Origin: Paracamarosporium sp. OC-R06-R3 | Lineage: Eukaryota; Ascomycota; Dothideomycetes; Pleosporales; Didymosphaeriaceae | Assembly (NCBI GenBank): GCA_019828545.1 | Contig: JACVRA010000063.1 | Coordinates: 372,001 to 436,000 of the forward strand | Length of the DNA stretch: 64,000 nt | Direction of reading: 5' to 3' | Shown: piece after piece, positions 57,801-64,000 of the stretch | How the letters are laid out: every line of letters begins with the position of its first letter | How positions within the stretch are numbered: position 1 is the stretch's first letter | Program-made: the position numbers and the translations under genes | Notes under the pieces: model-generated | What the model was told of the DNA's origin: nothing | The model's input: the letters and a program-made list of their open reading frames with translations, nothing else | The model's database searches: none

Positions 57801-58552
57801 CTGGTCCGGTTCGGATCCACGTTCATGACTCGCCTGGGGCAGACGCCGCCATGGAGTGCAGCCTTTCCGAGCGAACCAACCTGTGACCCTGACGAGAGAC
57901 GTCGTAAGGCATTCGAAATGAAGGAGCCCTTCGGTTGCTGTGGAACATACGGCTCGTAGCCAGCGTGGTTACCATTGGCCGCGGCCTGGATGCCGTTCAG
58001 CGCGCCGTTGGCAGTCGAGAGGGAGCCATCTGCGCCATTTGCAGTCGCCGACGACCCCTGCGCCTGGACCTGGGTCGTCTGTGCTGGGGAATTTTGCGAG
58101 GAGAACTTGGAGCTGATGCTCGATATCCACGAGTTCTTGCGCGAGCTGGTCTTGGATTCGGGCGGCGTGACGCTTCCGGGCTGCAGCTTCTCGGAGCTGG
58201 ACCGGCCTAGCAGCGTCGGACGTTTCGTGGGGATTTTCTGTGCAGGCGTCGGGGTGGAAGGTGCGTAAGACGGTGCTGAAGGTTGCTGGACAGCCGGCGC
58301 GCCGGACTCCGGGCCTTTGCGCTCGTTGTTCGGAGGGAGACCGCCATGGGACGAGGTCCTCGGGCGCGCGTCTTTCGCCAAACCGGGCGACGAGGGCGCA
58401 TACTGGCGATGGTGGTGATCTGGAGAGCCCACAGTGTCAGTCGCAACCATGTTCTTGATGCGCGGCACCAAAAAGAGTGGAGCCGTCGTCCTCCGCTCAC
58501 CTCGCGTAGAGTGATGCAGCCACGAGACATCGACACCGTGAACGTCCTCCAT
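54866..58552 (-). CDS. Leucine-rich-repeat protein with long disordered flanks
   Basis: Best read as exons 58552-58501, 58419-55570 and 55518-54866 (1184 aa). Both introns are multiples of three (81 and 51 nt) and stop-free, so an unspliced frame of 1228 aa is also open. The donors GTGAGC and GTAAGT, the branch sites and the AG acceptors support splicing. The N-terminus after splicing starts MEDVHGVDVSWLHHSTR. An alternative start is MVATDTVG inside intron 1. Residues about 430-800 hold RNase-inhibitor-type repeats (VACLDLTGSRLQLADVVTL, QRLGLAGNSIDEDGFEHI, MFLDLSHNRDLFSNSLSL). Flanks are Ser/Pro-rich. A Lys/Glu block precedes the repeats. Probably a fungal scaffold protein; function not known to me. 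Confidence 0.85.
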   Translation of the reverse strand: MEDVHGVDVSWLHHSTRGERRTTAPLFLVPRIKNMVATDTVGSPDHHHRQYAPSSPGLAKDARPRTSSHGGLPPNNERKGPESGAPAVQQPSAPSYAPSTPTPAQKIPTKRPTLLGRSSSEKLQPGSVTPPESKTSSRKNSWISSISSKFSSQNSPAQTTQVQAQGSSATANGADGSLSTANGALNGIQAAANGNHAGYEPYVPQQPKGSFISNALRRLSSGSQVGSLGKAALHGGVCPRRVMNVDPNRTRCLVPELDQNKLRRVAFCVDVEIAGGPRYKDDLDCEERKQKRKDKKLKERGEGEALKHPDTVAEEKDRGGAVHVCHAQEVVGTEQAPNPEGTVLNEEKAEPSKKKEKKKRSEAERKERKEKKRRKAEENGSIPLEITREDDEVSTDGAVEAPNKPAPKHQDRPTTDPLRIYRRCCQLRETPILKRISDQLSNPDTAALSAPGTVACLDLTGSRLQLADVVTLSDWLAVVPVKKLFLDDADLNDEKVRVILAGLLAAKVPEAGKRRKSSLGVPKDGTDQSEERSGVVKKLVLKNNPKITAEGWRHIALFIYMCKSLMALDISMIPFPSPPSQQTAQTSNGSSGVASDKKTTSKDVADIMSKAISERLGGSKLEELLLSECCLSSSSIRKVVDGAIISGVQRLGLAGNSIDEDGFEHIIHYIKSGVCQGLDLGGNTLRDSIARLAECFTKDCPLWALSVADCDLTPESLRILFPALGNLPNFMFLDLSHNRDLFSNSLSLCLLRKYMPQFKKLKRIHLTDVSLSQADVIGIAEVIPECPMIAHVDIQGNPKISALAAATTEEEQEEAAAVYASLTMAAKISQTIVFLGVDVPGPESNEVVKALAKQVIAYCLRNMQNIEGIPELQNTSRDAALPDVLMHLVGHEDNVSTTSADDDDAAPDEDYIVGGTGVAKALSYCLRQKESDLRRTSLMASGTGTPRSSQPADSEETHRARIMSKNLLENARNIRQRLQLALAREAKAGNEMPYRKSMEFSTQYASVLTVAGRLILLDQTLQGMIKRFEDEYPETRIQSTDAASTTSSIPSSSPPLSTVPTLSTSVTDTVLHDSDEDEPKTLRSRHNSDVNLASRAQTLEEGRLHRLGHRLRTEFINPSRPSSSHSQQANLSGTMSDLDLPPHIMALRNHLATYSGEEIRNMTEGAGWEKSFNKIVENAEELKKMEKENPEEFAIFRDTQIAALKNASPSIEFNDRWLGKEQENAIED

Positions 58553-59420
58553 AGCAGGCGAAAGATGAAGTGCGAGCGACTGGCGATGCTGTCTCTGGCG
58601 CTATATGAGGCGCGCCATCGGCCGTACAAGGGGAAGCCGATAATGTTAGAGCGTTCGGAGCAAATGTCAGCGGGGCTCGATGGGTAGTTAGCCGAACAGA
58701 TGGGGGAGTTCCCGGGACCGCAGTGCGATGCACAAAAGATTGGTTCGACTAACGGCTTGCTGACTACTGCGCTGAACAATGTAAGACCATCGAAGAGAAA
58801 AGATACGAGGTTTTGGGCTAAGCAGCGCGAAGGAAAGTCTCTAGAAAGCATGCAATCATCACTGCCGGACCCTGCCTATGACGGAAGGCCCACAACGGCT
58901 CCTCTCTGTTCCCGTTACCGGATCACGACACCCTCGAAGCACTGATGGAAAAATAAGCAGTCCAAGGACTTGCTTTTGCGAATTCGTCATCCTTGCCACG
59001 CAGCACGACTTGCTGGCATCTTCTCTTGTCGCTCTGCTATCACGCTGCGCATTACTACACTGATTGCTAACGTGCAGGCGCAGTGCACGAGTAGGGCTCG
59101 CCAAAGGCGCCTATTGGTTCTAGAACTGCTGAGACGATACCGTAGCCCGCCTTGTGGCGCTGACACACCTGGTCACGTTTCCACACGCCAAATTCTCAGG
59201 TCACCTGCAAGCGTGTCCACACCAACTCATCACGAGCACGGGAGCACAAGCAAATCATGTAATAAAATATGGGTATCGTGAATCATTGATAGTAGCATCC
59301 GGTTCATTTCAAGGCTGCTAAGGTATCCTGGCAGGTGCAGTATCCATATCCCCATGCATCCCCAGACGCCGTTTAACCTGCTTTTGTCGTGAAGTGAAGG
59401 GAGAAAAGAGCAGCACCAGC
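58553..59420. other. Intergenic region between LRR gene and ribosomal protein L5
   Basis: Promoter of the LRR gene on one side and 3' flank of the ribosomal gene on the other. Frames present are short and unsupported. Confidence 0.45.
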
Positions 59421-60599
59421 TTAAGCCGTGAGCTGCTTGATCTTCTCCTGGACGCGCTTCTCCTTCTCTGCCTTGGTGAGCTTGGACGTCCTGTACTTGA
59501 GGGACTCCTTCTTCCACTCCTCCTTGGTCTTCTTGGGGCCATCGCCCTCCTCCTTCTTCCAGGGGTCCTCACGAATCTGCTTGTGGGCATCCTGGTACAG
59601 CTCCTCAAGACCGTCAGCCTCGATGTCGTCATCGATGTAGCCGCTGAACTGGGACTTGTAGCGCTCCTCGTCGTCATCGGCGAGAGTCTCCATGTACTCA
59701 GCGACGTGACCAGCGAAGATGTACTTGCGGAGGGTCTCGGCGTCGAGCTCCTTGGACTCAATGTCGTAACCGGGGAAGCGGTTCTCGGAGTGGGGCACGT
59801 AGAGACCTCCGTCAGAGGCACCCTTCATGGCGCCGAAGACACGGGCGCCAGTGGAAGTACGGGTAAGACCGACGTCCAGGAAGACCTTGAACGGGCGGCG
59901 CTCCTCGCCATCGACCTCAGCGGCCTCGGTGAGAGAGAACTCGCCATCAGCCTCCTCAACGCCCTCGAAAGCCTCGTCGAGCTCGAGCTTCTTCAGCGTG
60001 CGGCGGGCGAGCAAAAGACCGGTAGCATAGGCAGCAGACCAGTTGGTGAGACCGTGCTACGACAGGTTAGAGTTTGTGACAGGACGATTGGAGACTGCAC
60101 ATACAGTGATACCGTAGGGCTTGAGCTCGTGGGCGTACGCAGCCATGAAGACCTTGTCACCGCCAATCTCAGAGGTGACGATCTGAGCGACGATGTCGCG
60201 GTTGGTGAAGCGGACAACGAGGCGGTACTTGGGCGCATTGTACTTGTTCTTGGCCTGGGTGGTCAAGCGCTTGCGGGCATAGTAGTCGGTCTTGCCCTGT
60301 CGGCGGCGCTTGTACTTGACTTGGTACCGCCTGGGACGTGTTAGAAGTCGCGAGACAAGGAATAAGAAAATGGAGAGCTTACGAGAAGTACGCGTCGTTC
60401 TTGACGAGCTTGGACTGTTTCCCAGAGTCAGCAATTGACGCTTCAAACCCAAATCGAAGCAGCTTGCAAAGACTCCCACGCAAAACGTTGGCGCGCACGA
60501 CCTGCTTGGAGCAGGATGTCGCTGAATAGTTGAAGGGCGCGCATGGCAGCTTCAATGATGCGCCAGCACTATGGAACAAGGTTAACTTACGAAAGGCAT
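59421..60599 (-). CDS. RPL5: 60S ribosomal protein L5 (uL18)
   Basis: Four exons on the minus strand: 60599-60591, 60414-60383, 60330-60105 and 60056-59421; 300 aa, the expected length. The first exon is only ATG CCT TTC; the second adds [11 protein letters not shown], giving the conserved [19 protein letters not shown] start. Typical strings follow: [46 protein letters not shown] and [15 protein letters not shown]. The C-terminus is basic ([12 protein letters not shown]). Carries 5S rRNA into the large subunit. The long first intron (176 nt) near the start codon is common in ribosomal-protein genes. Confidence 0.98.
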
Positions 60600-61205
60600 C
60601 TTGACCGTTGAGACCGCGAGATGTTGTCTTTGGCTGGTGGAGAAGCAGAACGTTGTCGTGGGATTTATGTGTGCGTCGTTGCTAAGCGAGAACTTAGCCC
60701 GCTTTTGGTGTTTCAGCGAACGCGGAAATAACAAGGTGGGTGACCAGAACACAGACTTGAACTCGTACAGCAATCATTGATACACGCAATTAATGGCATT
60801 ACACGTACGGACACCAGCCGCTTACTGGATAGCAATAACCTGTAGATGTCCCAATAGATGGCCTTACTACACAATTGGCAGCATTGCACCCCAGATACAC
60901 CACCGTTATAGAAGTCGAGAAGAAACTCAGACGCTTTGTTTACAGATAAAGCCGTGAATCGCCCCGGCCTGCGCTATCCGTGTTTCTCACGCAAATCGTA
61001 TTGTTGGTTTTTCGTATCGATGGTGAACCTGGGGCATATACTAGAGTACCCCATGAAGCTGTGGTAGTGCACGGACCAAGATTATGGACGTAGCTCCTTG
61101 ACCACAGCCCCTCCACGTCGCTCCTGCCTACGACTCTACGCTTTAGCTGCTACCCATCACGCGCTACACTACCTTTCCCCTACCTATTGACGTATTGCGG
61201 GCAGG
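60600..61205. promoter_or_regulatory. Divergent promoter region of RPL5 and ARP2
   Basis: 606 bp between the two start codons. No coding frame is supported. No standard TATA box is clear on either side. Confidence 0.5.
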
Positions 61206-62653
61206 ATGGCGGAGGTTCCTATCGGTACGGCGAGGCGCGCACGCGTCAGTCCAGGCTTTGCTGACGCTCTCCAGTCCTCGACGGCGGAACCGGTTTCCTT
61301 AAGGCGGGCTATGCAGGACAGGTTCGTTGATACCTGAGAGGGTGCAGTACGGTGCAAACCTAACAGATGCTCTACAGAACTTTCCCGATCACCAATACCC
61401 CTCAATAGTCGGCCGACCGATCCTACGTTCCGAAGAGCGAGATGGAGACATCGTGGTCAAGGACATAATGTGTGGAGACGAGGCAGCGGCTGCCCGATCG
61501 ATGCTTCAGATCACATACCCTGTACGTCGCTGCTCAGCAATTGTCCTGAACGTTCACGTCTCTCCCAGGCTGCGCTAACGTTATTCCACCGCGACAGATG
61601 GAAAATGGTATCGTAAAGCGCTGGGATGACATGCAACACCTTTGGGACTACACCTTTTTTGAGAAGATGCGCATAGATCCTACGGGCCGCAAGATTCTTC
61701 TTACCGAGCCGCCAATGAATCCACTCAAGAACCGCGAGCAGATGTGCGAGGTTATGTTCGAGCGCTACGACTTTGGAGGGGTGTATGTGGCTATACAGGC
61801 TGTGCTAGCTCTGTACGCTCAAGGTCTCTCCTCGGGAGTGGTGGTGGACTCTGGCGATGGTGTCACGCATATCGTCCCAGTTTACGAAAGCACTGTGCTC
61901 AACCATCTGACACGAAGGTTGGACGTAGCTGGTCGCGACGTTACTCGGAATTTGATCGCTTTGCTGTTAAGAAGAGGATACGCTCTCAACCGAACTGCCG
62001 ACTTCGAAACTGTGCGGCAAATCAAAGAAAAGCTCTGCTACGTCTCATACGATCTAGAGTTGGACCAGCGCTTGAGCGAGGATACAACGGTCTTGGTGGA
62101 ATCCTACACCCTGCCCGACGGCCGCGTTATTCGGGTTGGCAGCGAACGCTTTGAGGCTCCCGAATGTTTGTTCCAGCCACACTTGGTGGATGTCGAGCAA
62201 CCTGGTATCGCCGAATTCCTTTTCAACACCATCCAGTCCGCCGATGTCGACGTACGCAGCAGCTTGTACAAGGCTATTGTACTCAGTGGTGGAAGCAGCA
62301 TGTACCCCGGTCTGCCCAGCCGCCTTGAAAAGGAGCTGAAGCAGCTTTGGCTTACCAAGGTGTTGGGTGGAAACCCGGAGCGACTGAACGTACGTATCCA
62401 ACTACGTGGCTCAGCTCACTGCTTACGCAAGTTGTCTAGAAATTCAAGGTCCGCATCGAAGACCCGCCAAGGCGTCGACACATGGTCTTCCTTGGAGGAG
62501 CTGTGCTTGCGAACATTGTAAGTGACATGGCGTTTCCGTGTGAGGGTAGCAACTGACGTAGTATAGATGGCGGACAAGGAGAACATGTGGATATCAAAAC
62601 AGGAGTGGGAGGAGCAGGGTTCGAAGGCATTGGAGAAGCTTGGCGCGAGATGA
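61206..62653 (+). CDS. ARP2: Actin-related protein 2 (Arp2/3 complex)
   Basis: Six exons: 61206-61224, 61275-61321, 61378-61521, 61598-62389, 62440-62517 and 62567-62653; 388 aa, the family length. The joins give [22 protein letters not shown], then [14 protein letters not shown] and [16 protein letters not shown]. The ATP-binding actin fold is seen in [36 protein letters not shown] and FLGGAVLAN. The final exon reads [20 protein letters not shown]. Nucleates branched actin filaments at endocytic patches. The first three exons are short, as often in ascomycete actin-family genes. Confidence 0.97.
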
Positions 62654-64000
62654 TGCAGCAATACCCAAAAGCGGGTGCACAGTAGCATTGAAAACGGAGA
62701 CTAAACCAATGAATACCATTATCAGACTCAATTTCGTTGGGCAGGCTACAGCAGACCCTTCGTTTCATCTGTCAATTCCTCCCAACCGCAGTCCTCTTGG
62801 CGGTGTGGAATTGCCGGTTCCGGTGAGCTGGAGTCGCCGAGCAAAAGAGGTTTATCTATCGCTCGAGGACATTGAAACGACGGGCTGCAGGGCCTATGCA
62901 AGTGCTTCTTTGTTTGCGGTGGTGGTCTAGTGTTTCAGTAGAGTGCTACGGAGCTTGCCTTTTGAGCAGTAAGAGTAGACGGTGTGCGCTAGGGGCTCGG
63001 TCGCATGCATTTGCACCTGCCCTTTCAACAGCCGTAACCATTTAATCGGGAAAACTGCCTCTCTTCCGAACGTCTCCGGCGGCTGAAAGAGAGGGCAACT
63101 GCATCGACGGGAGATCGACGGCGGGATTTGTGTCGTGCACAGCTGACGTCCTCGTCCTTTGATTGCACCGACGCGCGAGTTTCTACTTGACGACTAGCTT
63201 ACCGTCAAAGGTACTCGTCTGCCTACCTTGTTGAGCTGACCACCATGACCCTCGTCGGCGTCCAGTCTCGCTGCTCCATGCGTCCGAGGCTGAATTTGGT
63301 GCAAGTGCGAGGACGACGGAGGCAGAGGCTTGGCACTGGCGTTCGGCAGAGGTACATTTGTACGGTACGCGGCACGACAGCGTGGAGCAATGTGGCAGCA
63401 GTGGAGAACAGAATCTGCCAAAGCGGCATGGGGACGCGGGGCGATGGCTCGATGGCTGCTGGCGGCCTCATGCAGGTAATTCCGGAGTGGTGGTGGCACA
63501 GAGGAAGCGCAATTTCGGGCAGGGTGTGGTGAGCAATCGCGATGGCGCTGCTGGGCGCCTCCTCAGGGCTCGGCGAGGGAGGTGCGGGCCGCCGCGAGCA
63601 GACGGGCGCGGGAGCAGGCGTTCGCGCAGAGGGCGTCATGAGGCTGGCATTTCATCACCATCACGTCTAGCTTCAGGGTGCACATGTCAGGCGCATTGCG
63701 GGTGTGGAGAGCGTCTTTAGCGCCCAAGAGCAGGGCACGTGAAGGCGGCCCATGCAACCTGCACCACCACACACCAGCAACGGCCGTGGAGTGACCCGCC
63801 GGAAACGCGGCTCACGACCATGGCGAGCGCTGCAGCTGCGTCATGGCCAACAGACAACAAGAGCAGACGCCTGCTAGCCGGCTCGCACTGCCCCTGTCCT
63901 ACGTGCCGCGTACATGACCACGCCCACGGCCGCCTCGCTGACTTCGACGAGCACCACCACAGCACGCTTTTTCCCGCTCTCGCCGTATCGACGCAAGCTC
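62654..64000. other. Terminal intergenic region, GC-rich, no supported gene
   Basis: About 1.3 kb at the window end. Long frames on both strands between 63190 and 63770 lack start context and family features and look like GC-driven open reading. The adjoining gene, if any, lies outside. Confidence 0.45.

Noticed and set aside
63223..63639. 138-codon Pro/Ala-rich minus-strand frame
   Set aside because: GC-driven open frame in terminal intergenic DNA; overlapping frames on the other strand are equally long.

Overview
The window is a gene-dense stretch of a nuclear genome from a filamentous ascomycete (Pezizomycotina; Dothideomycetes is my guess, not shown). The evidence is the short GT-AG introns (46-176 nt, mostly 46-62) with CTAAC/CTGAC-like branch sites, a genuine autophagy/COP9/Arp2-3 eukaryotic gene set, and fungal-only families: siderophore MFS transporter, Zn2Cys6 regulator, AsaB-type oxygenase. 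I support 25 protein-coding genes, almost all of which had to be re-joined across introns. I saw no rRNA, tRNA, CRISPR array or intact transposon.

Layout. 0.9-11.5 kb, plus strand: Zn2Cys6 regulator, spermidine synthase, Cyk3-like transglutaminase-fold protein, mRNA-decapping enhancer Edc3. 12.2-17.2 kb: M20 amidohydrolase, AsaB/GA4-desaturase-like protein and a 2-oxoglutarate/Fe(II) oxygenase, the first accessory block. 18.2-25.3 kb: mitochondrial IF3 (minus) divergent from Atg16 (plus), COP9 subunit 5, then two mitoribosomal genes (uL4m, mL38) transcribed divergently from a 134-bp gap. 25.6-29.2 kb: an orphan helical protein and a small secreted protein. 30.1-35.2 kb, all minus: siderophore transporter, second 2OG/Fe(II) oxygenase and class-I glutamine amidotransferase, the second accessory block. 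35.2-40.7 kb: gene-poor, with one 7-TM-like membrane protein and a possible decayed gene. 40.7-54.3 kb: BTB protein, disordered coiled-coil protein, helicase Hcs1 divergent from endonuclease III Nth1, a membrane protein with a C-terminal PHD finger broken by TGA, and a SnoaL-like protein that only becomes visible after splicing. 54.9-62.7 kb: leucine-rich-repeat protein, ribosomal protein L5 (uL18), actin-related protein 2. Both window ends (about 0.9 and 1.3 kb) hold nothing I can support.

The most unusual observations are: two GC-AG introns whose use is forced by reading frame (spermidine synthase and the orphan gene); an in-frame TGA exactly where the PHD finger expects its conserved tryptophan, with the remaining zinc ligands intact downstream; several stop-free introns of length 3n that would leave alternative in-frame isoforms; a mitoribosomal uL4m with a roughly 250-residue coiled-coil extension; and a possible C-to-T decayed gene at 39.65-40.1 kb. 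I see no convincing wholly new multi-gene system; the two small oxygenase blocks are the best candidates for uncharacterised metabolism.
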